Below are positions 10,386 through 19,417 of a DNA stretch of 64,000 nt, piece by piece (position 1 is the first letter of the stretch; the number at the start of each line of letters is the position of its first letter). The notes beneath the pieces were generated by a model. The model was not told the origin of the DNA and ran no database searches. It worked only from the letters and a program-made list of their open reading frames with translations. Source of the DNA: Bacteroidota bacterium (GTDB taxonomy: Bacteria; Bacteroidota; Bacteroidia; Chitinophagales; Chitinophagaceae). Position numbers and translations under genes: made by a program. The stretch spans positions 128,563-192,562 of the forward strand of contig JABDAZ010000001.1 in NCBI GenBank assembly GCA_013288945.1, written 5' to 3'.

Positions 10386-11318
10386 ATGAGAAAATTATTT
10401 ACAACCTTGTTCCTTTTTTCAGCAATTACGTTGCTGTTTACCAACTGTAAAAAAGATAACCCAACAGTTTTACATCCTCCGGTTGCAGTAGCTGGCGCAG
10501 CACAAACCATTCAATTGCCAATTGATTCTGTTACATTATCAGGCTCTGGTAAAAGTGTCGACAGTAAAATCACCGGTTATTTATGGAGTGAAATTTCTGG
10601 CCCCAATGTTCCCGTTATTGCCAGTGAAAGTTCGCCAACAACAATAGTTCGCGGCATGATTGCAGGAACTTACACTTTCCAGTTTTTAGTGATCGATAGT
10701 TTAGGTTTGTCTGGTGTTGATACAATGTCAGTTGTTGTAATGCCTTCCTTGGTTGATACACTTATTTTGCAACCTTCCAATAATCCTGACGAAATGATTT
10801 TTGCAGGAAATGCTACAGATAATTATTCCAATACAAATGTTACCGAAACAGTTGCTGGCGCGTGGACACAGAATAGTTTATTAGATGTAATCCGCGGCGT
10901 ATTTAAATTTGATTTGAGTGCAATACCTGCTAACGCAACAATTATTTCTGCGAAACTTTCTCTGTATTCTAATCCTGTTCCTTTGAATGGAGATTTGATT
11001 CATGCAAATTCTGGCCCGACAAATCAATTCTATATTCAGCGTATTAATAGCAGTTGGAATTTAAGTTCTACTTTTCAAAATCAACCAAGTGTTGATACAA
11101 CCAACGAAGTTCTTATTCCACAAACCAATTTACCTTTTCTTGATGTAACAGATGTTGATGTTACAGGTATGGCATCACAAATGTATACAGGTACAAACTA
11201 TGGTTTTATGATTCGCCTTCAAAATGAAACGATTTATAACGACAGGGATTTTTGTTCAAGTAAAAATGCAGATGCAACAAAACATCCTAAACTTGTAATA
11301 ATTTATCAGCTTAAATAA
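10386..11318 (+). CDS. DNRLRE-domain lipoprotein with PKD-like domain
   Basis: 310 residues from the ATG at 10386; the frame extends 12 codons upstream to a GTG but the chosen start gives a proper lipoprotein signal ending LLFTNC (lipid Cys21). Residues about 33-120 look like a PKD/REJ-type Ig fold (VAVAGAAQTI, SGSGKSVDSKITGYLW, VIDSLGLSG). The C-terminal half resembles the DNRLRE domain: repeated beta-strands, GVFKFDLSAIPANATIISAKLSLY and a FMIRLQNE segment. DNRLRE domains occur in extracellular Bacteroidota proteins and some bind carbohydrate. It is probably an outer-membrane-anchored surface protein. The box TTACTTTG at 10365-10372 is a possible -7 element. Confidence 0.75.
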   Translation: MRKLFTTLFLFSAITLLFTNCKKDNPTVLHPPVAVAGAAQTIQLPIDSVTLSGSGKSVDSKITGYLWSEISGPNVPVIASESSPTTIVRGMIAGTYTFQFLVIDSLGLSGVDTMSVVVMPSLVDTLILQPSNNPDEMIFAGNATDNYSNTNVTETVAGAWTQNSLLDVIRGVFKFDLSAIPANATIISAKLSLYSNPVPLNGDLIHANSGPTNQFYIQRINSSWNLSSTFQNQPSVDTTNEVLIPQTNLPFLDVTDVDVTGMASQMYTGTNYGFMIRLQNETIYNDRDFCSSKNADATKHPKLVIIYQLK

Positions 11319-11327
11319 AATAAATAT

Positions 11328-12518
11328 TCAGGATAAAAAAAGAATTCTATACTCTTTTATAAATTTTGTTTTCGTAAATCTCCGGCTTGCATAATCATAT
11401 GCATTGCCGGAGATTTTTTTTAGAAGATATGTATCGTTTGTAAGCAGTTTAATTTTTTGTACAGCAAGTTTAATAACCTCATTTTCATTTTCAATGGCAT
11501 TAATAAGCAATGCATTTTCTTCGTTTGTTAAATGCATTTTATTTCCCGGCAAAGCAGTTACAACCGGCACACAACCACAAGCCATCGCTTCTTTTATAAA
11601 CATCGGGAAACCTTCATATGCAGAAACGAGTAAAATAATATTTGCATTGTTGTATAATTTATACATGATTTTTTTATCACTGATTTCTCCATGTATCAAT
11701 GAATATTGTTTTGTCAATTCACTCAATTCATCTTGCATAGTTCCTGCAAAATGAAAATTAACAGGAATATTTTCATTAATACATTGCTTCACAATTTCAT
11801 TAATAAGATGAATTCTTTTTTGTGGCCCGCCGCGGCCTGCATATAATATTTTTAATGGCAATGAAAAATCTTTTTCCTGTAGTGGTTGAATGTCAACGCC
11901 TGGTTCAATAAATAAAATTCTTTCTGTGTATTTTTTTTCAATGTTGTATTCTAAATATTGTTTTTCAATATTTGATAATGTAAATGAATCATAAACAATT
12001 CTGTTTGTAAGAAATTTATAATTAGCTAATCCAAAAAATTCCATTCCTCTTTTTCCAAAAGTAAAATTGTGCAATAATTCTATCGTAGATAAATGCCTTT
12101 TTAAAAACGGAAGCATGTCATAAAAAAAAGTGCTGTTTGCGCCAAACACGTGCGCTTTTTTATGGCGATTAATATAAAAAACAAAATAGTGTACGGTAAA
12201 TAATCGGAAAAATAAATTATCGCACCAAAAATGAATATCACTTGATTCCGTATTTGAAATTGAAAAAAATTCATCTTTTAATTTGTTGTTGATCGACTTT
12301 CTGGTAAAGAAAACTTGCTTAAATGTATCATCAATACTATTAAGAATATCTAAATGAATTCGCTGTGCGCCTCCGATTGCATAGCGATCAAAAAAGAAAA
12401 ATAAACCGGTTGGGTTTTTCTTTTTTAATAATGCGAATGGATATAAAAATAGTAATGCAAACGGATAAGTTATCCATAGCAAAATTTTGAAAATTTTTAT
12501 TTTTGTAAGGTTATGCAT
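11328..12518 (-). CDS. Glycosyltransferase family 4 protein
   Basis: 396 residues from the ATG at 12516-12518, chosen because it overlaps the stop of the upstream gene by 8 bp (ATGCATAA), a sign of translational coupling; the frame could also begin at 12569. The N-terminus has a hydrophobic stretch, then IGGAQRIHLDIL. The C-terminal GT-B donor-binding half shows ILYAGRGGPQKRIHLI and the GT4 signature SAYEGFPMFIKEAMACGCVPV with the conserved EX7E spacing. Retaining GT4 enzymes build glycans from nucleotide sugars. The product is unknown. It forms a pair with the gene at 12511-13623. Confidence 0.85.
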   Translation of the reverse strand: MHNLTKIKIFKILLWITYPFALLFLYPFALLKKKNPTGLFFFFDRYAIGGAQRIHLDILNSIDDTFKQVFFTRKSINNKLKDEFFSISNTESSDIHFWCDNLFFRLFTVHYFVFYINRHKKAHVFGANSTFFYDMLPFLKRHLSTIELLHNFTFGKRGMEFFGLANYKFLTNRIVYDSFTLSNIEKQYLEYNIEKKYTERILFIEPGVDIQPLQEKDFSLPLKILYAGRGGPQKRIHLINEIVKQCINENIPVNFHFAGTMQDELSELTKQYSLIHGEISDKKIMYKLYNNANIILLVSAYEGFPMFIKEAMACGCVPVVTALPGNKMHLTNEENALLINAIENENEVIKLAVQKIKLLTNDTYLLKKISGNAYDYASRRFTKTKFIKEYRILFLS

Positions 12519-13623
12519 TAATAAAATCTGCTGCTTTTTTTGTAGTATATCCCCAATAAAAATGTTCAAAATAAATTGGCGGAATATCTTTTTTGATGGA
12601 AGATGATTTGATAATCAGCTCCACAAAATTATACCAGTCATTATCGTTTGATAATAATAATTTCTCATTGCACCAATTGGTATTAATTCCTGTAGCGCCA
12701 AGTTTTGTTGAAACGGCATTCAAATTATTGCCTAATGCTTCCACCAGTTTTGTTTTTATTCCGCCGCCTTCTGTAATTGAATTTAAAAAAATATCTGCGC
12801 CTTTAAAGTATAAACCAACATCGTCAACAAACCCTGCGAAAATAACATTGGTATATTTTTTACTTGTAATCTCCACCGGAATATCTCTTCCGCAAATAAT
12901 TATTTTATATAAAAAACCATTTTGCTTTTGTAGAATTGGATTAATAATATCTGTGATAATTTTAAGCGCTTCAATATTCGGACGATAATTAAATGCGCCA
13001 TTAAAAAATAAAATAGTTTCTTCTTTTTTTATGGCATACAAATTCCTGATTTCATCTTTGCAGCGTTGTATGTCTATTGTTGACGGAGCTTTATCCCATT
13101 CAATTCCATACGTCATCGTAATGCATTTTGCAGCATTTAATTTAAATGAATTGATTGCATAATTTCTATCATCATCATGGATAAAAAAATTATAATCTGC
13201 ATTGCGGTGCGTCCATTTTTCATATTGCCACAAAATTTTCCACCACCATTTGCCCAACGTTTTCCAACGCAGGCCTTCTATATTATGCGAATGAACAATC
13301 AATTTAACGCCGCAAAATTTTTTTAATAAAACACCAAGCCAACCGTAATAAGGATGTTCAATAAGCAAATGCGTTGCGTTATTTTTTTTAATGATTTTTC
13401 TTATCAAAAAAAAATAAAAAATATTAATGTAACGCAGCTGTGAGTTGGAAAGAATATTTAAAACTTTATAATCCGGCGCAGCCGAAGGATCATTTTTTTT
13501 TGTGGTTACACAAATGAGTTGAAGATGTTTTGAAAAATAATTGTTAAACAAAGCAACACCTTTTTGGCCGCCAACTTTTGCCGGTAAAAAAGGATAAGAA
13601 ACAATGCTTATTACTGTTGCCAT
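12511..13623 (-). CDS. Glycosyltransferase family 4 protein
   Basis: 370 residues. The N-terminus resembles GT4 acceptor domains (SYPFLPAKVGGQKGV), with LIEHPYYGWLG and LIVHSHNIEGLR in the middle. The C-terminal half has ILFFNGAFNYRPNIEAL, IICGRDIP, NVIFAGFVDD and a SITEGGGIKTKLVEALG segment typical of the donor-binding site. It is likely a cytoplasmic or membrane-associated sugar transferase for a surface glycan. It precedes the second GT4 gene with an 8 bp overlap and lies 62 bp after yfhO on the same strand, separated by a terminator-like stem-loop. Confidence 0.85.
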   Translation of the reverse strand: MATVISIVSYPFLPAKVGGQKGVALFNNYFSKHLQLICVTTKKNDPSAAPDYKVLNILSNSQLRYINIFYFFLIRKIIKKNNATHLLIEHPYYGWLGVLLKKFCGVKLIVHSHNIEGLRWKTLGKWWWKILWQYEKWTHRNADYNFFIHDDDRNYAINSFKLNAAKCITMTYGIEWDKAPSTIDIQRCKDEIRNLYAIKKEETILFFNGAFNYRPNIEALKIITDIINPILQKQNGFLYKIIICGRDIPVEITSKKYTNVIFAGFVDDVGLYFKGADIFLNSITEGGGIKTKLVEALGNNLNAVSTKLGATGINTNWCNEKLLLSNDNDWYNFVELIIKSSSIKKDIPPIYFEHFYWGYTTKKAADFINA

Positions 13624-13641
13624 TAAAAAATTGATATAAAA

Positions 13642-13666
13642 AACCGCTGAGTTTTTCTCAACGGTT
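13642..13666 (-). terminator. Stem-loop terminator after the YfhO-like gene
   Basis: Read on the minus strand, AACCGTTGAG pairs with CTCAGCGGTT (one G-T pair) around a short A-rich loop and is followed by a run of T. It separates the YfhO-like gene from the GT4 pair. Confidence 0.6.
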
Positions 13667-13685
13667 AATGTTTTTTTGAATGTTG

Positions 13686-16208
13686 TTATGCTGTTGGCCG
13701 ATCTTTATTTTTCCAAGCCATCGCAATGGCCGCGATTAATAAAAGATACGCAATGATGGATGAAAGAACGGTGATTGTATTTGATAATTTATAAACAGCA
13801 GGCTCAAAGCGAAACTGAATAATATGATCGCCAGCGGGAACCGCCATACCTCTTAATATATAATTCACTTTCACGTAATCAGCTTTGGTTCCATCTAAAT
13901 ATGCGTTCCAGCCTTTATCATAATATACTTCGCTAAACACTGCAAACTGGTTTGACTTTGCAGAAAATTTATACGTTACCGTATCATTATTATTTGCAGT
14001 TAAAGCAATATTTGCTGCACTATCAAACTGTGGTAAAAACTTTATGTACTTTTCATATTTCTGTTGCACGATTGCCGTGTCGTGCACATTAATACTGTCA
14101 AGCGCTTTCATTTCTTCATCGCCATTTTTTACATAATGAATATTTTTTACCAGCCAGCAAGGCCCGAATGCACCTGAATTTAACATCGCTGTAGGTTGCC
14201 CGTTTTGCGGGTTTTTTTGGATTACATATTTTGTATTCAGCATATTAATAACCATCAAATTTCCTTTCATTAATTGATGTTCAATAATATCCTGGTACAA
14301 ACCAAGTTTTGCCGGAGAATAACCACCGATAGAATTATGATGATAAGAAACGCGCGAATCCTGCGACCAGCCTTGTTCTGCGCCGGGATCAAACACACGG
14401 AAATTGTGATCAGGATCTTTACTTATTTGCATATCTGCTTGCGTAGGAACAAATGACGATTCAGAATCTGCAGGTTCTAAAAAATTATCATCATTCAAAT
14501 AAATTCTTCCTTCAGCTAATAAATCATAACTGCTTAAAACTATTAATCCTGCAATTACAACAACTGGTTTTATTTTATCTTTTAAAAATAAAACGATTAA
14601 TGAAGCAGCGAGCGCGATTAATATAATTGTTCTTAATAAATCATACCCGAAAAGCGATTGCCTGTCTGCCTGCAAACCTTTTATTAATCCACTGCTTATT
14701 TCATTGGCTTGTTGCACCATTTCCGGCGTCGCTTGCTTACCGCGGCCTTGTGTTAACTGGCTTACGAAACTTTCTTTAATGTTATTATCGTTAAATCCTT
14801 TGTAATCGTTGGTAAAATAAATGACTGCTAAAATAACAAGCAATCCTGCAGTTATATATGCAGCAGGTTTTAGTTTGTTCCAGGTAATATCTTTTTTTTC
14901 TTTAGTGAACAAAAGTTCATTTAAGCCGAGCGCGGCAAGCAATGGAAAAACAAGTTGTGGCATTACCAATGCAATTGTTGGCGCGCGGAATTTATTATAG
15001 AACGGCAAGTAATCAAACAAAAAATAATTGAACATGGAAAAGTTTTTTCCCCAAGCCATTAATATGCCAAGCAGCGCCGCGCTTAATATCCACCACTTGT
15101 GCCAGCTTTTTACATATACCATTCCGACTATAAAAAGAAAACAAATAATTGCGCCAAGATAAACCGGCCCGGATGTGCCACGTTGTTGCGCGCCCCAATA
15201 GGAATATACATTAACCATGCGCAATGCATTGTCTTCCGGAATGCCCACCTCTGCTGCTTTTTCTGAAAATTTTGAACTGCCTGAAATTTGTTTTCCATCA
15301 GAACCGCCACCATAAATTCCAGGAACGATTAATGTAAAAGTTTCAGGAATTCCATAGCTCCAGTCGAACGCATAATCTTTATCGAGGCCGCCTTTGGTTT
15401 TATTTTTTATATCAATATTTGTAAGTTCTGTTTTGCCACCGCGCATCGTTTCTTTGCTGTATTCCTGCAATGGCAAAAGGCTTATTGCATATGTTCCAAA
15501 GCCAAGCAAACCTGCAACAACGGCGATGGCTATACCAACAAATGCGTTTTTAATTTGCTGTTGTTTATAACTATAAATTAAAAATGCAATCGTTATAAAA
15601 ACGAGCATAATACCTGTATAATAAATCACCTGCACATGCTGCGTACTAATCTGGAAACCAAAAAAGATCGCAAACAAAGCTGCACCAATCAGGTATTTGC
15701 GCTGGTAGATTAATAACAAACTTGCAATAACTGCAGGCGCATAACCAATCGCGTACAACTCAGTCTCATGGCCAACTGCGACGAGTATCGGGTTAAAAGT
15801 TGCATAGCCATATGCAAGCGCAGCCATTATGCCAATCCATGGATTTACGCGCAACACTTGCGTAAGAATATAAAAACAAATGCAAGCGAGAAAGAAAAAA
15901 CAAATGGGTTTTGGCAAATTTAATGTCAGCAAATAACTCAAATAACCTGTTGCAATTTTAGAGCTTGCATCCAATGCAAAAGTGTATGCTGGCATGCCGC
16001 TGAATGTACTTTCCGACCACAACGGAAAATGGCCATTGCGTTCTTTATATTCAATAGATTGTTGCGCCGTTCCCTTCCAGCCAATTACGTCCGACTGTGA
16101 AACTACTTTTCCATCAAGTGCAGGTTTGCCGTAAATAACGGCGACAATTAAAAAAATAAGAACAGCAATAACGTGTGGCAGCGCTTTTTTCAGCAATGAT
16201 GAATTCAT
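13686..16208 (-). CDS. YfhO family membrane protein
   Basis: 840 residues from the ATG at 16206-16208 (MNSSLLKKALPHVI...); a start nine codons upstream at 16235 is possible. About a dozen hydrophobic helices fill residues 10-470 and 530-570, a soluble extracytoplasmic region follows (with LKDKIKPVVV before it), and a last helix lies near the C-terminus. Motifs KPALDGKVVSQSDVIGWKG, FSGMPAY and GGYSPAKLGLYQ match the Bacteroidota YfhO group. B. subtilis YfhO is linked to lipoteichoic acid glycosylation, and the family is GT-C-like. A role in transferring lipid-linked sugars outside the membrane is inferred from the fold and from the nearby glycosyltransferases. Confidence 0.85.
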   Translation of the reverse strand: MNSSLLKKALPHVIAVLIFLIVAVIYGKPALDGKVVSQSDVIGWKGTAQQSIEYKERNGHFPLWSESTFSGMPAYTFALDASSKIATGYLSYLLTLNLPKPICFFFLACICFYILTQVLRVNPWIGIMAALAYGYATFNPILVAVGHETELYAIGYAPAVIASLLLIYQRKYLIGAALFAIFFGFQISTQHVQVIYYTGIMLVFITIAFLIYSYKQQQIKNAFVGIAIAVVAGLLGFGTYAISLLPLQEYSKETMRGGKTELTNIDIKNKTKGGLDKDYAFDWSYGIPETFTLIVPGIYGGGSDGKQISGSSKFSEKAAEVGIPEDNALRMVNVYSYWGAQQRGTSGPVYLGAIICFLFIVGMVYVKSWHKWWILSAALLGILMAWGKNFSMFNYFLFDYLPFYNKFRAPTIALVMPQLVFPLLAALGLNELLFTKEKKDITWNKLKPAAYITAGLLVILAVIYFTNDYKGFNDNNIKESFVSQLTQGRGKQATPEMVQQANEISSGLIKGLQADRQSLFGYDLLRTIILIALAASLIVLFLKDKIKPVVVIAGLIVLSSYDLLAEGRIYLNDDNFLEPADSESSFVPTQADMQISKDPDHNFRVFDPGAEQGWSQDSRVSYHHNSIGGYSPAKLGLYQDIIEHQLMKGNLMVINMLNTKYVIQKNPQNGQPTAMLNSGAFGPCWLVKNIHYVKNGDEEMKALDSINVHDTAIVQQKYEKYIKFLPQFDSAANIALTANNNDTVTYKFSAKSNQFAVFSEVYYDKGWNAYLDGTKADYVKVNYILRGMAVPAGDHIIQFRFEPAVYKLSNTITVLSSIIAYLLLIAAIAMAWKNKDRPTA

Positions 16209-16235
16209 AATTGATTGGATAATTATTCCCGGCAA

Positions 16236-16574
16236 AATAATGCTATTTTGAGCAGAAATGCGAGTTGTGATTGTGAAAATTATTAATGCTCAAATCGCAA
16301 ATGTGAAAATGTGAAAATGTGAAAATTTGAAAATGGCTCAATGAGATTAATAGTTTGTATGATTTGATAATGAAAGAAAACAAAATTCATACGATCCAAT
16401 GAAGATGATTAATGAACCAAAAGATCGGACAATAATTTAATGTGAAAATTGTGGAAGTGTGGAAATGTGAAAATGAATTTATTAATGATGATAATTGGTT
16501 TATTTGATAATCTGCGAATATGAAAATGATTTCGAAAATATTTTTTTACTTTTTATTTTTTACTTTTTTAACCC
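16236..16574. other. Intergenic stretch with simple repeats and a partial dispersed repeat
   Basis: No gene is visible. It holds four copies of an octamer close to GAAAATGT at 16305-16336, further GTGAAAAT/GTGGAAAT words near 16441-16475, and at 16400-16436 a segment (TGAAGATGATTAATGAAC through GGACAATAA) that matches the 3' half of the dispersed repeat copy at 20806-20870 but lacks its GTGCGACGCCA core. The promoters for the YfhO-like gene (leftward) and for the 16575 gene (rightward) should also be here. Confidence 0.6.
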
Positions 16575-16856
16575 ATGTATTTGCTCCGGTTTTTTTCGCG
16601 CGTGGTTTTTATTTTTAATCTTTGTTATTTGGTGGCAATTATTATTCAGCGCATTCCAAATCCGCCGCTGGGCGAATTTATTTCATTAATAATTGTGTTG
16701 GGTTATCCGGTAGCTATAATCGCAAACGGTGTTATTAATATTATTAATGCAATCTTTTTAATTTTCGCCAAACGCTTGCTGACAGCGGTTCCGCGGTGGT
16801 TGGTTATTGTTAACTTTATTTTTTTAATCATACAATTAATATTTTTTTTTAAATGA
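16575..16856 (+). CDS. Small hydrophobic membrane protein, unknown function
   Basis: 93 residues with about three predicted membrane helices (roughly residues 8-25, 34-65 and 72-92) and a PNPPLGEF turn. I do not recognise a family. Its stop TGA overlaps the ATG of the queuosine-precursor transporter gene (ATGA at 16853-16856), so the two are probably translationally coupled. Because of that coupling I regard it as real, in contrast to the overlapping frame starting at 16495. It could be an accessory subunit of the transporter or an unrelated membrane protein; nothing in the sequence decides. Confidence 0.6.
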   Translation: MYLLRFFSRVVFIFNLCYLVAIIIQRIPNPPLGEFISLIIVLGYPVAIIANGVINIINAIFLIFAKRLLTAVPRWLVIVNFIFLIIQLIFFFK

Positions 16857-17629
16857 TCAACAACATTTTAAAAGACAAGCCCACCAAATTATTCATGGGT
16901 TTTTTAGCATTTTTTTGTTGCAACGCATTAATAGCAGAAGCAATCGGCACCAAACTTTTTTCCCTCGAAAAAGTGTTTGGGTTTCAGCCAGTCAGTTTCA
17001 CGATGTTTGGGCAAAGTGGTTTGGCATTTACATTAACCTGCGGCGTTTTATTATGGCCGCTTGAGTTTGTAATAACAGATATTATTAATGAATTTTACGG
17101 TCCAAAAGCTGTGCGCAGGATTTCTATAACAGCCGTCATTCTTATATCGTACGCGTTTTTAATTTATTTTTTAGCTATTAAAGTTCCTGCCGCAGATTTA
17201 TGGATACAAAGCAGCAGCAAGCAAGGCGTTGATAATATTCAGAATTCTTTCAATGCAATTTTCGGGCAAAACATGCGTATTATTATTGGCAGCTTGGTTG
17301 CATTTTTAGTAAGCCAGGTTGTTGATGTGACTGTGTTTCATCAAATAAAAAAGAAAACGGGCAACAAACATTTGTGGCTGCGCGCAACAGGTTCTACACT
17401 GGTTTCTCAATTGGTAGATAGTTATATAGTTTTGTTTATTGCGTTCAGTTCTATTTTTACATGGCAACAAATACTTGCATTTGGCATGATGAATTATATC
17501 TACAAATTCACGGTTGCAATCATTCTTACACCATTAATATATTTTGTAGAAAAAAGAATTGAAAATTATGTTGGCCATGATGTGGCGCATGATATGAAGC
17601 AGGTGGCGATGGGAGTGGAGAATGCGTAG
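16853..17629 (+). CDS. yhhQ: Queuosine precursor transporter (VUT family, YhhQ-like)
   Basis: 258 residues with six or so hydrophobic segments. The family signature ITDIINEFYGPKAVRR (residues about 76-91) and a C-terminal TLVSQLVDSYIVLFIAF segment identify the vitamin uptake transporter (VUT/DUF165) family. In E. coli YhhQ imports the 7-deazaguanine precursors preQ0 and preQ1 used to make queuosine in tRNA. It is an inner-membrane protein. Start ATG at 16853 overlaps the stop of the preceding small membrane protein gene. I see no clear preQ1 riboswitch upstream. Downstream, convergent prsW is reached through a heptamer repeat array. Confidence 0.9.
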   Translation: MINNILKDKPTKLFMGFLAFFCCNALIAEAIGTKLFSLEKVFGFQPVSFTMFGQSGLAFTLTCGVLLWPLEFVITDIINEFYGPKAVRRISITAVILISYAFLIYFLAIKVPAADLWIQSSSKQGVDNIQNSFNAIFGQNMRIIIGSLVAFLVSQVVDVTVFHQIKKKTGNKHLWLRATGSTLVSQLVDSYIVLFIAFSSIFTWQQILAFGMMNYIYKFTVAIILTPLIYFVEKRIENYVGHDVAHDMKQVAMGVENA

Positions 17630-17635
17630 GCTAAG

Positions 17636-17707
17636 TATGAACTATAAACTATGAGTTATGGGTTTGAGTTATGAGTTATGAGTTATGAGTTATGAGTTAT
17701 GAGTTAT
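17636..17707. repeat. Tandem heptanucleotide array (TATGAGT / GAGTTAT)
   Basis: From 17666 to 17707 there are six exact tandem copies of GAGTTAT, preceded from 17636 by diverged heptamers (TATGAAC, TATAAAC, TATGAGT, TATGGGT). Inverted heptamers of the same kind (ATAGTTT, ATACTTT) follow at about 17746-17774, so the two can pair. The second set encodes the last residues of prsW. Confidence 0.85.
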
Positions 17708-17751
17708 GTAATTTGAGATCGCAAGTTGATAAATGTATTTCACTTCATAGT

Positions 17752-18450
17752 TTATACTTTATAGTTTATACTTCGTTGAAGTCTGATTGCCCGCATGGCT
17801 AAACGAACGGCGACATAAAAAGATGCGAACGCGCCGAAGGATAATAATCCTGTTGAAATATATTTTGTGACTTCCCTGTTTTGTTGAAGAAAAATACACA
17901 AATCAAAACTGCCGTGAAAAAAGACGGCGATTAATAAACCTTTTATTAATAACCAGGTAGATTTTGATGGATTGAATTTTGCCAAGCCTGCATAATAACC
18001 CATTAACACTGCAAACGCAGCATGCGCCGGCACTGATAAAAAGAAACGTATAAAACCTGTTTGAATGCCATATTGATAAACGTATTCTATGTTTTCAACC
18101 GTTGCAAAACCCATGCTCACCATCACGGCATACACAATGCCATCAAAGGGTTCATTAAATATTTTTTTTGGATAAGCATATAAACGCAGCATTAGAAATT
18201 TACAACCTTCTTCATTTAATGCAACAACGATGTATGCAAAAAATGCATACCATAAAATAATATGCTCCGAATTTTTTTTGAGTAAATCGCCCACCAGCAA
18301 TTGAATGATTAATGCTGGAACTGTACTAAGCATTCCGAGAAAAAAAGAAATGGCCAAAGAGACAAGCGGCTCTTTTTCATACTTATCTTTTGAATAAATA
18401 AAAAGGCAAATAGCGATGCCCGGCGCAATGGCCAATGCGAGTAAAAACAT
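17752..18450 (-). CDS. prsW: PrsW-like intramembrane metalloprotease
   Basis: 232 residues with about seven membrane helices. The expected catalytic elements are present: NEEGCK at residues 79-84 (EExxK), ENIEY at 119-123, His143 in PAHA, and His179 in FHGSFD. PrsW proteins (CPBP/Abi relatives) cut membrane-bound substrates; in B. subtilis PrsW cleaves the anti-sigma factor RsiW. The substrate here is unknown and no anti-sigma gene is adjacent. The C-terminal SINYKV and the stop are written by heptamer-repeat DNA, so the last residues may be a recent addition. It converges on the yhhQ gene. Confidence 0.85.
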   Translation of the reverse strand: MFLLALAIAPGIAICLFIYSKDKYEKEPLVSLAISFFLGMLSTVPALIIQLLVGDLLKKNSEHIILWYAFFAYIVVALNEEGCKFLMLRLYAYPKKIFNEPFDGIVYAVMVSMGFATVENIEYVYQYGIQTGFIRFFLSVPAHAAFAVLMGYYAGLAKFNPSKSTWLLIKGLLIAVFFHGSFDLCIFLQQNREVTKYISTGLLSFGAFASFYVAVRLAMRAIRLQRSINYKV

Positions 18451-18566
18451 GTGATCAAAAATAGCAGATTGAAGTGATGTTGTAAAATGAAAAACTTTCG
18501 ATTTTATTTAACAAAAACTTTGATAAACATCAATCATTAATGATGCCGTTAATATTAATTTAGTTG

Positions 18567-19289
18567 ATGCTTTTTAAATACACTGCTTATTCTTTATTTT
18601 TTATCAGCTCTATCATTTCATTTTGTTTTGCGCAGCAAACTTTGCATGGAAAAATTTATAATGCAAAAGGCGATGAAGTATTGGTTGCTGTTACTGTTCA
18701 AAATAAAACAAACAAAAGATTCGGTTCGTCTGATTTGGGAGGCAATTATAAAATCACGGCATCTGAAGGCGATTCACTTATTTTTTCTTCGGCTGCATAT
18801 TTTTCAGATACTGTTGTGGTAACTTTTTTTATGCTGAATGCCGGTTACGATATTTCTTTAAAACCTCATGAAAGAACATTGGCGACAGTTACCGTAAATG
18901 AAACAAACAATTACGAATTGGATTCATTAAACCGGCGCGCGTATTATAAAGATTTTTATAACGAACCAGCTCCTTCATTAACAAATAAAAGCAGAAGCCC
19001 GTCGTCAGACGGTGTGGGCGTGAGTTTCAGCCCGCTAACTTTTTTTTCTTCGCAGGAAAAAGAAAAAAGAAAACTGCGTAAAAGGCTTGCCTATGATGAA
19101 GAACAATATTATATCGATTACAGATTTTCTGCAAATTATGTTTCAAAATTTACTGGCTTAAAAAATGACTCACTAAAAATATTTATGAAACTATATCGCC
19201 CAACATATAAATTTTGCAGAAAAGCTTCACCGCAGGATATGTTGTTTTATGTAAATGATAAGATGAAAATTTTTATGAAGCGCGAATAA
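18567..19289 (+). CDS. Carboxypeptidase-regulatory-like domain protein, secreted
   Basis: 240 residues from the ATG at 18567 (a TTG lies one codon upstream). A signal peptide ends near SFCFAQ. Residues 26-105 fit the CarboxypepD_reg-like beta-sandwich: HGKIYNAKGDEVLVAVTV, SSDLGGNYKITASEGDSLIFSS, ISLKPHERTLATVTV. This domain usually sits at the N-terminus of TonB-dependent receptors; here it stands alone with a basic, Lys/Arg-rich C-terminal region (KEKRKLRKR, then a YDEEQYYIDY segment). Similar stand-alone periplasmic proteins are common in Bacteroidota without known function. It is followed by a dispersed repeat and a bidirectional terminator before convergent sucC. Confidence 0.75.
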   Translation: MLFKYTAYSLFFISSIISFCFAQQTLHGKIYNAKGDEVLVAVTVQNKTNKRFGSSDLGGNYKITASEGDSLIFSSAAYFSDTVVVTFFMLNAGYDISLKPHERTLATVTVNETNNYELDSLNRRAYYKDFYNEPAPSLTNKSRSPSSDGVGVSFSPLTFFSSQEKEKRKLRKRLAYDEEQYYIDYRFSANYVSKFTGLKNDSLKIFMKLYRPTYKFCRKASPQDMLFYVNDKMKIFMKRE

Positions 19290-19290
19290 T

Positions 19291-19367
19291 ATTGCTCAAT
19301 GAAGTATCAATGTACAAGTGTGCGACGCCACTGAAGCCGATTGAAGTATTAATGATCGGACAATAAA
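19291..19367 (+). repeat. Dispersed intergenic repeat, copy 1
   Basis: Begins ATTGCTCAATGAAG, then TGTACAAGTGTGCGACGCCA at 19311-19330, CTGAAG, an AT-rich spacer and GGACAATAAAAAA. The 26 bp at 19311-19336 are identical to the reverse complement of 20834-20859. It lies in the 3' region of the gene ending at 19289 and runs into the terminator. Confidence 0.85.
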
Positions 19368-19403
19368 AAAACCGTCATCAATAAATTTGATAACGGTTTT
19401 TTA
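19364..19403. terminator. Bidirectional terminator between convergent genes
   Basis: AAAAAACCGT-C-ATCA pairs with TGAT-A-ACGGTTTTTT, leaving T-runs on both strands. It serves the gene ending at 19289 and sucC ending at 19418. Confidence 0.75.
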
Positions 19404-19417
19404 TTAATAAATTATTT

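Noticed and set aside
16495..16689. 64-residue frame upstream of the small membrane protein
   Set aside because: Overlaps the better-supported frame at 16575, which is coupled to yhhQ; composition suggests a chance frame.
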